A stretch of 44,489 nt of DNA, taken from Syntrophomonas sp. (lineage in GTDB: Bacteria > Bacillota > Syntrophomonadia > Syntrophomonadales > Syntrophomonadaceae). The stretch lies in contig JAENZE010000018.1 of assembly GCA_016841425.1 (NCBI GenBank), positions 1 through 44,489 on the forward strand, in the 5' to 3' direction. The number at the start of each line of letters is the position of its first letter. Position 1 is the first letter of the stretch. The position numbers and the translations under genes were made by a program. Below, piece by piece: positions 34,238-43,029 of the stretch. Below the pieces are notes generated by a model. That model had not been told where the DNA came from, ran no database searches, and saw nothing but the letters and a program-made list of their open reading frames with translations.

Positions 34238-36097
34238 TTATTCTCGCCTGCCCCAAAGACAGGTAATACCATAGGTTTTAATCTTGCGGTGTATGGTACG
34301 GCGGTTGAGACCCATCTCTCTAGCTACTTGAGAGACATTGCCGTTATGTTTATCCAGCAACCTTATAATTTCCTCTCGCTCTACTTGGGCCACTAACTGA
34401 CGTATCTTCTTATTACCTTTTACGTTTGACGATACAGGAGAATACATTTGGTGAACAGGTGGTTCAGAATGATAGTTATTAAATTCTGCTGGAAGGTGTT
34501 CCAAACGAAGATGCTGACCGTTAGACGTATTAACCATTCTTTCGGTGATATTCTGAAGTTCACGAACGTTGCCGAGCCACTGAAAGTGACAAAAACGCTC
34601 ATATATCAAGGGCTCAATCATATCAATATATTGTTGGCTAAACCCATAAGTGTTGACAAGAAAGTATCTAAATAGGACGGGGATATCCTCCGGGCGTTCT
34701 CGCAGGGGAGGGATCTTTATAGCTAATACATGTAACCGATAGAAAAGATCCTGCCGGAACCGACCTTTTTCCACTTCTTCACGAAGATTTTTATTACTGG
34801 CACAAATAATCCGAACATTAACAGGAATGAGCCTATTACCGCCGATGCGAGTAATACTTTTTTCCTGAATAACCCTTAAGAGGTTGGTCTGTTCTTCCAA
34901 CGGCATGTCTCCTATTTCATCTAAAAAAATAGTACCTCCCGAAGCCAGTTCGAATTTGCCCGGATTTCCACCTTTTTTGGCACCAGTAAAAGCCCCTTCG
35001 GCATAACCAAAAAGTTCACTGGCAATTAAGTCTCTTGGAAGGGCACCACAGTTCAGCGCCACAAAGGGTCCTTTAGAGCATTTGCTGCTGTTATGAATAG
35101 CCTGGGCAAACAATTCTTTACCAGTTCCGCTTTCACCTTCCAGCAATACATTGCTCTCTTTAAATGCAGCCCTTTTTGCCAATATAATTAGTTCTTTCAT
35201 CTTTTTGCTCTCGCAAATAATATCCTCAAAACAAAATTTTGCTTTAGCACCTGTAAAGCGATTGATAAGTTTGTGAACTTCTTTGATGGGACGTACAATA
35301 ATAACGCCTCGATGAATTTCTCCTAGTTCATTATGAATTGGGGCGCCCGAAGCTAAGAAATGAATATTTACTTTTTTAGTGTTGAGCATGATTTCTTCAT
35401 CTCGAAATGACTGACCCTGGTTCAACATTTTCCACAATATAGATTTTTCCTTGTTTTGCGCACAAATTTTCAAATATTCCAAGCCTTCTTTGAGAATATC
35501 ACGTGCGGTAGGGTTCATATGCTCTACATTGCCGTGAATGTCAATAATCAAGACCCCGTCTGACATGTTGGTTATTATGTTCTTTAGTATTTTGTTGGTA
35601 ATGGAAATTTCCTGATTAATCTGGTGCAATTCAGCGGTTCGTTGAATGACTCTCTGTTCCAGATCATTTTGGGTTTTCTGCAATTCGAGTTCTATATGCT
35701 TACGTTCTCCAATATCCATAGCTGCCGAAATCGTTGAAGCGACCCCGTTGACTTCAATACTGGCATTCAAAATTTCCACCCAGTGCTGCTTGTGGTTTTT
35801 ATCTGTTACAATAATTTCATATTGATCGGGCACCGACTCCAGGTTTAAACGACGTTTGTTGCGTTCTATCATCATTTCCTGGTAATCAGGATGGACAATA
35901 TCCCACCAGTTTTTACTTCTGAGTTCCTCCATACTATATCCTAACGTCTTTAATGTGGCGGGATTAGCATAGGTAAATCTATTTCCCTGAATTGAAAACA
36001 TGTACAACGGCATGCTTTCCATAAACTGCCGAGACATAATTTCCTCATTGTTTCTTTGATTATGCTCCTTCTCCAGATATTCAATATAGTATTCCAT
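34238..36097 (-). CDS. Sigma-54-dependent activator with two PAS domains
   Basis: The 619-residue regulator has PAS1 (about 25-130, with FTYANPATLKTLGYSMEEL), a coiled linker (132-170), PAS2 (about 170-275), an AAA+ domain and a C-terminal helix-turn-helix (GNVSQVAREMGLNRRTIHRK). Walker A is GESGTGKE (321-328), the sigma-54 loop is a canonical GAFTGA (368-373), and Walker B is [12 protein letters not shown]. The ATG follows GGAGG by six bases. It is divergent from the double-cubane/ABC cluster, but no -24/-12 promoter is visible in the 400 bp between them. Its target may therefore lie elsewhere, such as the promoter at 42979. Confidence 0.93.
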   Translation of the reverse strand: MEYYIEYLEKEHNQRNNEEIMSRQFMESMPLYMFSIQGNRFTYANPATLKTLGYSMEELRSKNWWDIVHPDYQEMMIERNKRRLNLESVPDQYEIIVTDKNHKQHWVEILNASIEVNGVASTISAAMDIGERKHIELELQKTQNDLEQRVIQRTAELHQINQEISITNKILKNIITNMSDGVLIIDIHGNVEHMNPTARDILKEGLEYLKICAQNKEKSILWKMLNQGQSFRDEEIMLNTKKVNIHFLASGAPIHNELGEIHRGVIIVRPIKEVHKLINRFTGAKAKFCFEDIICESKKMKELIILAKRAAFKESNVLLEGESGTGKELFAQAIHNSSKCSKGPFVALNCGALPRDLIASELFGYAEGAFTGAKKGGNPGKFELASGGTIFLDEIGDMPLEEQTNLLRVIQEKSITRIGGNRLIPVNVRIICASNKNLREEVEKGRFRQDLFYRLHVLAIKIPPLRERPEDIPVLFRYFLVNTYGFSQQYIDMIEPLIYERFCHFQWLGNVRELQNITERMVNTSNGQHLRLEHLPAEFNNYHSEPPVHQMYSPVSSNVKGNKKIRQLVAQVEREEIIRLLDKHNGNVSQVAREMGLNRRTIHRKIKTYGITCLWGRRE

Positions 36098-36447
36098 TCA
36101 TTTCCTCCGTACCATCCATACTGACTGCAGAAAAACCATTTTATTACTGGCAGAGAGTGACAGTTTGTTTAGAAGGATACATTGTAAGAGCAAATAGGGA
36201 ACTACTACCTATCAAACATCAAACCATTGCCAAACCATGGGAATTACCCTGTCCATCACCAGGATTGGATTAATTAAAGCAATTAATTTTCATTTCAATT
36301 AATTATTATTTATAGTTTATTCGTTGTATGACAAATTACTTATTATCAGATGGATTCTTGTTAATGAAAATGAATGAATAGGAAAAGAGAACTATGATTA
36401 TATATAACCAAAAATAATACAAAATATACCCATAAATAATAATAATA
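36098..36447. other. AT-rich intergenic region between divergent genes
   Basis: The roughly 350 bp before the extended -10 site are strongly AT-rich towards the right end. I found no gene. A partial TGGCAGAGAGTGACA at about 36149 lacks the TTGC half and is not a sigma-54 promoter. Confidence 0.4.
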
Positions 36448-36456
36448 TGATATAAT
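36448..36456 (+). promoter_or_regulatory. Extended -10 sigma-A promoter candidate
   Basis: TGATATAAT is a perfect extended -10 (TGN followed by TATAAT), about 43 bp upstream of the ATG at 36499. No good -35 is present at 17 bp, which extended -10 promoters can tolerate. It would drive the double-cubane/DUF3798/ABC cluster. Confidence 0.5.
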
Positions 36457-36498
36457 GTGGATTAAATTGACTCGGAAAAAGAAAGAGGCAGTAAGAAA

Positions 36499-37614
36499 AT
36501 GTTGGAGCTTGATAATAATTATTTAGATACAGTTGAAGAAAAACATTTTTCCCTAGCCCGTGAAAAAAAAGCACATGGAGCAAAGGTAGTTGGAATATAC
36601 TGCGCCTTTACTCCGAAAGAAATTATTACGGCTGCCGGAGCCATTCCGGTAGCTCTATGCAGCGGCAGCAGCGACTCCATACCGTCCGCTGAAGAACATC
36701 TACCCCGAAATCTGTGTCCTCTGATCAAGGCAAGTTATGGTTCTGCTCTTACCGAGAGATGCCCTTATTTTTATCTGGCCGATATTCTAGTAGCTGATGC
36801 TACCTGTGATGGGAAGAAAAAGATGTATGAGCTCTTGAGTCGTATCAAGGAGGTGCATTTACTAAGCCTTCCTCAAATGCCGGATTTGAGAAGCTCGTAT
36901 GATCAATGGCTTAGCGAATTATATCGTTTAAAAGAGTATCTGGAAAATGAAACTGGAATTTTAATTAGCGATGATAAATTGTGGGAAAGCATTAAGCAGT
37001 ATAATCGCGTGCGGCAGTTAAAAAGGGCGATTTTCGAACTAAATAGAGGCCCGATACCGTTGCTTAGTGGCAGTGAAATAAGCATAGCTGTTGATAGCGG
37101 AGGTTTTGAAGTCGATTTACCCGGTGATATTGATAGATATCTGCAAGTAATCGACTTTGCCAAAAAGAGGGGGGGTATAAGACCTCGTCCGCGTATACTG
37201 TTAACCGGATGTCCGACTACATCAAAAAAAGTTCTCCATTGCCTGGAAGAATACGCCAATGTTGTGGCTTTCGAAAACTGTGGAGGATTGAAAAGCATTA
37301 TCGAATCGGTAGATGAAACAGGAAATCCCATGGAAGCTATAGCCCGCAGTAGTTTAAGATTGGCCTGCCCCTGCATGTCTCCCAATGAATTGCGCTATCA
37401 GCTTGTCGCTAGCTTAATTAAAGATTATACAATTGAAGGAGTAGTAGATCTCACTTGGCAGGCATGCCATACCTACAATATTGAGTCATATTCCCTGGGG
37501 GATTTTGTACGTCGAGAGAAAGGTGTTCCATTTCTGCAGATTGAAACAGATTATTCTGAATCGGACCTTAACTGGATCAAGTTACGGATAGAGGCATTTA
37601 TTGAAATGCTCTAA
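36499..37614 (+). CDS. 2-hydroxyacyl-CoA dehydratase D-component family / double-cubane cluster-type protein
   Basis: The 371-residue protein belongs to the HgdB/FldB/BcrB superfamily (COG1775-like). It is an oxygen-sensitive iron-sulfur protein group that receives one electron at very low potential from an ATP-driven activator. Eleven cysteines are present; the best conserved contexts are NLCPLIKASYGSA (C73), DATCDGKKKMYELL (C103), FENCGGLKS (C261), ACPCMSPNE (C290, C292) and QACH (C323). These fit the single-subunit double-cubane protein type better than a dehydratase alpha/beta pair, since there is no second subunit. No activator ATPase gene is in the window. It precedes a DUF3798 lipoprotein by 29 bp, so it probably acts on what the ABC system imports. 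Its substrate is unknown. Confidence 0.85.
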   Translation: MLELDNNYLDTVEEKHFSLAREKKAHGAKVVGIYCAFTPKEIITAAGAIPVALCSGSSDSIPSAEEHLPRNLCPLIKASYGSALTERCPYFYLADILVADATCDGKKKMYELLSRIKEVHLLSLPQMPDLRSSYDQWLSELYRLKEYLENETGILISDDKLWESIKQYNRVRQLKRAIFELNRGPIPLLSGSEISIAVDSGGFEVDLPGDIDRYLQVIDFAKKRGGIRPRPRILLTGCPTTSKKVLHCLEEYANVVAFENCGGLKSIIESVDETGNPMEAIARSSLRLACPCMSPNELRYQLVASLIKDYTIEGVVDLTWQACHTYNIESYSLGDFVRREKGVPFLQIETDYSESDLNWIKLRIEAFIEML

Positions 37615-37642
37615 TATCACAAGAAGCATAGGAGGGTTTATG

Positions 37643-38782
37643 ATGGTTAGGAAGTTGACAGGTATATTATTGGTTGTAGTGATGCTATTAAGTCTGGTCG
37701 GTTGTGGCAGCACTGAACCGGTCCAAGATGATGCCGGGGTAGAGGAAAGCAGTTATAAGATAGGTATAGTAACGCCTACATTGTCTGCCAGTGAAGACGA
37801 ATTCAGGGGTGCCCAGAAAGTGATGGAAAAATATCCTGATATGATTAAGCATATTGTGCTGCCGGACAATTTTTCTGCCGAACAGGAAACCGCCATTACA
37901 CAGATTACCAGTTTGGGGGATGATGAAAACACCAAAGGGGTAATAATATGCGCAGGTTATTCAGGGATCCTGCCTGCTATTCAAAAGCTTAAAGAAAAAA
38001 GGCCGGACATAGTAGTAATTACTGCCCCTATCTGGGATGATCCTGACATGATGTCGAAGTACATAGATATTTGTCTCGATACAGACTGGCTGGAAAGAGG
38101 AGTGACCATACCTACCAAAGCTTATAAAATGGGAGCGAAGACTTTTATTCATTACTCATTTCCTACCCATATGGCCAAGGAACTACTTGTTAATAGAAGA
38201 GATAAAATGAAAGAAACCTGTGAAGAACTAGGTATGAAATTTGTTGATATAAGCACCCCGGACCCACAGACCGGCAGTGGTCCCAGTGCTATGCTGCAAT
38301 TTCTGCAAGAAGACATTCCCCGGCAGATAGAAAAATATGGTGTAGACACCTGTATATTTGGTACCAATTGCCCGATGCAGGATGTGATTATTGCTAAAGC
38401 ACTCGATTTGGGATTCATTATGGCTGAGCAATGCTGTCCAACACCAACTCAGGGATTCCCTGCCGCCATGGGGCTGGAAATAAGTTCGGAAGATGCTGGG
38501 GATTTTGATAAACTAAACCAATTAATAAGTGAAAAGGCAGCCGCAGCAGGTCAAACTGGAAGATTGTCCACCTGGCCCATACCGGTTGGATACTTTTTGC
38601 CGGAATTCTCAGTAGAAATTGCCAAAGATATCATAGATGGCAAGATAGATAGGGACCATATTGATATGGAAGTATTGACAAGCACCGCCCAAGAAGTTGC
38701 AGGAGTTGAAGTCAATTTTAATAAACTAAAGGATGAAATCGATAATTACTATTTAATTATAATGGAATCAATCATCTATTAA
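37643..38782 (+). CDS. DUF3798 family lipoprotein, probable substrate-binding protein
   Basis: The 379-residue product has a lipoprotein signal ending LSLVGC (Cys21), then a periplasmic-binding-like domain starting YKIGIVTPTLSASEDEF. An alternating beta/alpha pattern with VIICAGYSG and TCIFGTNCPMQD is like family 1 binding proteins. I assign it to DUF3798, whose ligand is undefined. The ABC ATPase and two permeases that follow have the type served by BmpA or sugar-binding proteins, so it is the likely receptor. AGGAGGG at 37630-37636 fits the ATG at 37643, and another ATG is one codon earlier. It holds six cysteines in the mature part, unusual for an exported protein, including CIFGTNC and EQCCP. 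Confidence 0.82.
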   Translation: MVRKLTGILLVVVMLLSLVGCGSTEPVQDDAGVEESSYKIGIVTPTLSASEDEFRGAQKVMEKYPDMIKHIVLPDNFSAEQETAITQITSLGDDENTKGVIICAGYSGILPAIQKLKEKRPDIVVITAPIWDDPDMMSKYIDICLDTDWLERGVTIPTKAYKMGAKTFIHYSFPTHMAKELLVNRRDKMKETCEELGMKFVDISTPDPQTGSGPSAMLQFLQEDIPRQIEKYGVDTCIFGTNCPMQDVIIAKALDLGFIMAEQCCPTPTQGFPAAMGLEISSEDAGDFDKLNQLISEKAAAAGQTGRLSTWPIPVGYFLPEFSVEIAKDIIDGKIDRDHIDMEVLTSTAQEVAGVEVNFNKLKDEIDNYYLIIMESIIY

Positions 38783-38953
38783 GTTCATCAGATTTGGAGG
38801 AAACACAGGGACACCTTTATGGCATATGGGGTTTCCTTGGTTTCCTCCCTCTCCTCATATACAGGTAAGCTCACAGATACTCTCATCTCCCAGCTCAGTC
38901 CAAATCTTAAAGGAAGCAATCTTGAGCATTATATTTCAAAGAGAGGAACAGTC

Positions 38954-40531
38954 ATGTTAAAGATTTGCGGTATATCAAAGAGCTTTGGCAATCAAGAAGT
39001 CTTAAAATCTGTAAACCTGGAAATTCCGCCCGGTGAGATTCATGGACTAGTGGGTGAGAATGGAGCTGGCAAGACTACCCTGCTGAACATTCTATTTGGC
39101 AGGGATATTATTCGTCATTCTGGTGGTTACTCAGGGGAGATATATTTTGATGAACAGAAAGTACAAATCAATACTTCGCGCGATGCTATCGAGTTAGGTA
39201 TTGGCATGGTGCATCAAGAATTTGCACTAATTCCCAATATGAGCATTAGCGAGAATATAAGGATTGGCCGAGAATATGTCCATCAACCCAGTGAGAAAAT
39301 ATTGGGTACTGCATTGGCTCTGATAGATAAAAAGCAAACCCGGGAAGAAGCCCGTAAAATTTTACAGAAACTTGGGGTTAACACAGATGTTAATTTGAAA
39401 GTCTTAGATTTATCAGTCAGCTTAAAACAGTTCATAGAGCTAGCCCGGGAAATAAGCAGAGAAAATCTCAAATTACTGATTCTGGACGAGCCAACTGCAG
39501 TTTTAAGCAGGGAAGATGCACAAGCATTTATTAAGATTGTTAAGGAGATTGCTGAAAAAGGAACCGCAGTTATTTTCATATCACACCGGCTGGAGGAAGT
39601 AATTGCTGTTTGTCACCGAATCACAGTACTGCGGGATGGTAATATAATAAACACTTATCAACGGGATCAATTTGAGATAAATAGAATTGCCGAAAGTATG
39701 ATCGGTCATTCATTAAATCGAGCGAGCCGTCCCCGTCGCGTTCTGGAAGAAAAGTCCATTATGGCATTTCGAAACTTCGCTGTAGCTATGCCCGGGGAAC
39801 TGATAGAGGATTTAAACATTAATTTATATCAGGGGGAAATACTTGGCATTGCAGGTTTGTCCGGTCACGGCAAACTGGCATTAGGCAAAGGAATAATGGG
39901 AATTTATCCAACTGCAGGTCATGTAAGCATAGGGGAGCGAATCCTTGATACATCTAATTCTGCTGATGCCCTGTCCCAAGGCATATATTATGTGCCAGAT
40001 GATCGTAGAGAAACCGGGCTGCTAATGGATCACTCCATTATGGAAAATATTATATTCACTGCTCTACAGCAGAAAAATCGCTTTCTTAAGCCTTCTCTCT
40101 TCAGCCTAATGAGCAGAATTGATTATCCTGCGAGCACAACTTATTCTATAAACAGTATTCAAACCTTCGATATTCGCTGCCAGAATATACATCAGAAGGT
40201 CAGCACCTTGAGCGGCGGAAATCAGCAAAAGGTTTGCCTGGCTCGGGCTCTGGCCATGGAAGCGCAGATATTGATAGTATCAGAACCTAGCAGAGGAGTC
40301 GATATTGGTGCCAAAGCCAGGATACTAGAGGCTCTCTCGCGTATTAACCGGGAATTGGGTACTACCATAATTATGGCATCCAGTGAACTCGATGAACTAA
40401 AATACTTGTGTGATCGCATCGTAGTTTTATATGAAGGGAAAAACTTCGGCATATTATCTCCTAACGATGATGATCTTACATTTGCTCTGGCATTTTCAGG
40501 CAAAAGGAAGGAAGAGCTATGCGTAATTTAA
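38954..40531 (+). CDS. ABC transporter ATPase with two nucleotide-binding domains (RbsA/nucleoside type)
   Basis: The 525-residue protein is a tandem ATPase of the sugar/BMP-nucleoside import class. Domain 1 has Walker A GENGAGKT (34-41), a reduced signature LSVSLKQFIELA, and Walker B LLILDEPTAVLS. Domain 2 has a degenerate Walker A GLSGHGKLALGK but a canonical signature LSGGNQQKVCLA and ILIVSEPSRGVD. This asymmetry is normal for the class. A longer frame from 38819 lacks similarity. GAGAGGAA before the ATG at 38954 supports the start. The 170 bp after the DUF3798 gene hold only a loose dyad (38796-38848). It overlaps the first permease by 13 bases. Confidence 0.92.
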   Translation: MLKICGISKSFGNQEVLKSVNLEIPPGEIHGLVGENGAGKTTLLNILFGRDIIRHSGGYSGEIYFDEQKVQINTSRDAIELGIGMVHQEFALIPNMSISENIRIGREYVHQPSEKILGTALALIDKKQTREEARKILQKLGVNTDVNLKVLDLSVSLKQFIELAREISRENLKLLILDEPTAVLSREDAQAFIKIVKEIAEKGTAVIFISHRLEEVIAVCHRITVLRDGNIINTYQRDQFEINRIAESMIGHSLNRASRPRRVLEEKSIMAFRNFAVAMPGELIEDLNINLYQGEILGIAGLSGHGKLALGKGIMGIYPTAGHVSIGERILDTSNSADALSQGIYYVPDDRRETGLLMDHSIMENIIFTALQQKNRFLKPSLFSLMSRIDYPASTTYSINSIQTFDIRCQNIHQKVSTLSGGNQQKVCLARALAMEAQILIVSEPSRGVDIGAKARILEALSRINRELGTTIIMASSELDELKYLCDRIVVLYEGKNFGILSPNDDDLTFALAFSGKRKEELCVI

Positions 40532-41556
40532 CCCCACATATACCACAATTATTTATGATTGTCTTTTTGTTGATAATGGCGATTACCGCAGTGGCAGCAG
40601 GTATTCCCTCTATGCGTCTATTGAATGATTCCATGATCCGGCTGGCTATGAACGGGGTTTTGGTCATATCGTTGATACCCATGCTTAATGTAGGAGCAGG
40701 AATCAATTATGGGCTGCCAGTTGCAATATCAGCCGGCCTGCTGGGTATGTCAATAGCAGTCAATTTCCGCATAGAAGGACTAATTGGTTTCCTGGCCGCT
40801 GTATTGTTTTCCATATTGGCAGGTTGGGTATTCGGCTGCGCTTACGCTGGAATCCTAAATAGGGTCAAGGGGCGAGAAGAAATTGCCGGCATTTTTATTG
40901 GTTTTTCCTTTGTATTCTTAATGAGTTTTTTCTGGGCGGTAGCACCTTTCAAAAATGCAGCTATGCTGTGGCCTATTGGCGGTAAAGGAATGCGGCCCAC
41001 CATTGGTTTAACGGCATACTTTGAAAAAGTATTAAACCATCTGTGGGCGGTCCAAATCGGGGAATTAATTCTGCCCCTTGGTTTGCTAGCATTTTTTGGG
41101 TTCCTGGGTTGGCTGGTATACGCTTTGTTTAAAACCAAATTAGGGTTAGCTATACTGGCAGTAGGCGAAAATGAGTTGTTTGCCCGATTGGCTGGTATTA
41201 ATATAAATAAAACGCGGGCTTATGCGATTATATTGTCCACGGTACTAGGGGCAGTAGGAATTTGTGTTTATGCTCAAAGTTATGGCTTTATCGAGCTTTA
41301 TGAGGCTCCTTTAATGATGGCTTTTCCTGCCGCGTCTGCCATTCTGTTGGGGGGGAGTATGGGTAGGAAAACATCTGTCTTCCATGCTATTCTTGGTACT
41401 TTTCTTTTTCAGACTATTTATGTTTATACCGGACCTATAGCCAACACTATACTTGTTCCTGAAGTATCCGAAATTATTCGGGTAATCTTGAGTAACGGTA
41501 TTATTTTATACGCGCTTCTATATGAAGGAAGAGGGAAGACATATGAGACAAATTAA
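40519..41556 (+). CDS. ABC transporter permease 1 (BPD_transp_2 family)
   Basis: The 345-residue membrane protein has about nine hydrophobic segments. It is of the branched-chain amino acid/ribose/nucleoside permease superfamily. Typical features are PMLNVGAGINYGLPVAISAGLLG and the coupling loop AVGENELFARLAGININKTRAYAI. Its start overlaps the ATPase gene and its end overlaps the next permease, so the three are translationally coupled. It likely forms a heterodimeric channel with permease 2. Confidence 0.9.
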   Translation: MRNLTPHIPQLFMIVFLLIMAITAVAAGIPSMRLLNDSMIRLAMNGVLVISLIPMLNVGAGINYGLPVAISAGLLGMSIAVNFRIEGLIGFLAAVLFSILAGWVFGCAYAGILNRVKGREEIAGIFIGFSFVFLMSFFWAVAPFKNAAMLWPIGGKGMRPTIGLTAYFEKVLNHLWAVQIGELILPLGLLAFFGFLGWLVYALFKTKLGLAILAVGENELFARLAGININKTRAYAIILSTVLGAVGICVYAQSYGFIELYEAPLMMAFPAASAILLGGSMGRKTSVFHAILGTFLFQTIYVYTGPIANTILVPEVSEIIRVILSNGIILYALLYEGRGKTYETN

Positions 41557-42628
41557 CCCTGTCCCGATAATATTTCTATTACTGTTTTTTTTAAGCTGGC
41601 AATACTCGGGTATGAGTTTTATTTTTGTGGGAAATGAAGTTATCACAAGATTTATTCGGGATGGAGTAATGGTGCTGGCGCTTCTGATTCCAATAACAGC
41701 AGGTATGGGGATCAACTTTGCAGTAACAATTGGAGCAATTTCGGCCCAGATAGGACTCATAGCCATAATAATATTACAGGTAGAAGGATTTAAGGGAATG
41801 ATAATGGCAGGTCTCTTGGCACTGCTGATTGCTTTTTTTATGGGCTGGATTATGGGTTTGATTCTAAACCGGGTAAAGGGTAAGGAGATGATCACTACCA
41901 TTATTATAGGATTTTTGGGTAATGGCATCTACCAATTTATCTTCCTGGTGGGCTATGGTACCTTTATAAAAGCACTAAATACTGAAATAATGCTGTCGCG
42001 GGGAGTAGGAGTCAGGAATATGGTGGATCTTGCAGAATACCGGAATATTTTGGATAATATCTGGGTTTTTCAGGTAGGGGGAATTATCATACCACTATTT
42101 ATGATTATGCTGGTTATAAGCTTTTGCCTGGTGGTGACCTATATTATGAATACCCGCATGGGACAGAAGTTTCGGGCAGTAGGGGAAGATATGGAAGTAT
42201 CATCTTCGATTGGAATAGATGTAGATAAAACCCGGATTCAGGCCATGATTATCTCTACCATTATTGCCTGTTTTGGACAGCTGATTTATCTTCAGAATAT
42301 CGGTATGCTGAATGTATATACAGCTCATTTAAACTCAGATATATTTTCCGCAGCTGCCTTACTCGCAGGGGGAGCCAGCATTAAAAATGCTCAGGTTCGG
42401 CATGCTATCCTGGGAGTATTTTTATTTCATTCCCTATTTATTGTGTCCCCTCAAGCAGGGCAGAATCTTTTTGGCAATGCGGCTCTGGGAGAATACTTCA
42501 GAAGTTTTATAGCTTATGGCACTATTGCTATCGCATTAGTATTCAATCTGAGAGATAAAGCGCCTGGACTAGAGCTTTGTATAAATACCGCTGAATTGAC
42601 GACATCCGGTGGCAAAGATTGCCGCTAA
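41543..42628 (+). CDS. ABC transporter permease 2 (BPD_transp_2 family)
   Basis: The 361-residue paralogue of the previous gene has about nine hydrophobic segments. It carries the matching motifs ITAGMGINFAVTIGAISAQIGL, LNRVKGKEMITTIIIGFLGN and the coupling loop AVGEDMEVSSSIGIDVDKTRIQAM. The GGAAGAGGG at 41527-41535 places the start at the ATG 41543 rather than 41522. It ends the transport cluster. The substrate is unknown, although this permease class usually carries sugars, nucleosides or similar polar molecules. Confidence 0.9.
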   Translation: MRQINPVPIIFLLLFFLSWQYSGMSFIFVGNEVITRFIRDGVMVLALLIPITAGMGINFAVTIGAISAQIGLIAIIILQVEGFKGMIMAGLLALLIAFFMGWIMGLILNRVKGKEMITTIIIGFLGNGIYQFIFLVGYGTFIKALNTEIMLSRGVGVRNMVDLAEYRNILDNIWVFQVGGIIIPLFMIMLVISFCLVVTYIMNTRMGQKFRAVGEDMEVSSSIGIDVDKTRIQAMIISTIIACFGQLIYLQNIGMLNVYTAHLNSDIFSAAALLAGGASIKNAQVRHAILGVFLFHSLFIVSPQAGQNLFGNAALGEYFRSFIAYGTIAIALVFNLRDKAPGLELCINTAELTTSGGKDCR

Positions 42629-42978
42629 TAAACTGAGAGTTGTTTCCATCTGCTTTTCCACCAGCACATGCTTCAAGACTAATCCAATGTATCTGCTTTA
42701 AGGAAGCACCTTTTTCCAAGACTTATTTACATACACCGGCAGCCCACTTCTTACCACGGTACTGAGACATTACTATCTCACCTGCTACTTCTAAATCTCA
42801 CGGGAATACAGAAATGTCTCACTGCTTATCCCGATAGCAAACATAATGGTTCACAGCTGAATACATCAGTTGAACTATTTTGGCAAAATAACTTCGGCCG
42901 AGTTGACGTGGAGAATAAGCAGTCTGACGAATTTATTAATGTAAATTTGCATGAAATTTTCAGGCCTTTCTTTTCTTT
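42629..42978. other. Intergenic region upstream of the 42979 sigma-54 promoter
   Basis: No gene is seen in these 350 bp. TGAGACATT at about 42761 is repeated inverted as AATGTCTCA about 42 bp further on. Two additional TCTCA words lie between them. These share the TGAGA/TCTCA word with the dyads before the 10240 promoter and may be activator sites 150-220 bp upstream of the promoter. Confidence 0.35.
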
Positions 42979-42994
42979 TGGCATTATTATTGCG
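42979..42994 (+). promoter_or_regulatory. Sigma-54 (-24/-12) promoter
   Basis: TGGCATT-ATTA-TTGCG matches the sigma-54 core with correct spacing. It is 36 bp upstream of the CoA-transferase ATG at 43030, a short leader with AAAGGAGG. It is the fourth such promoter in the window. Confidence 0.87.
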
Positions 42995-43029
42995 AATAAC
43001 AATGGTGACAGAGAAAGGAGGTCTTGCTT

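Noticed and set aside
38796-38848. GGAGGAAAC and GTTTCCTCC dyad as a terminator or riboswitch
   Set aside because: The arms are nine bases with a 35-base loop, no T tract follows, and no known riboswitch core is seen.
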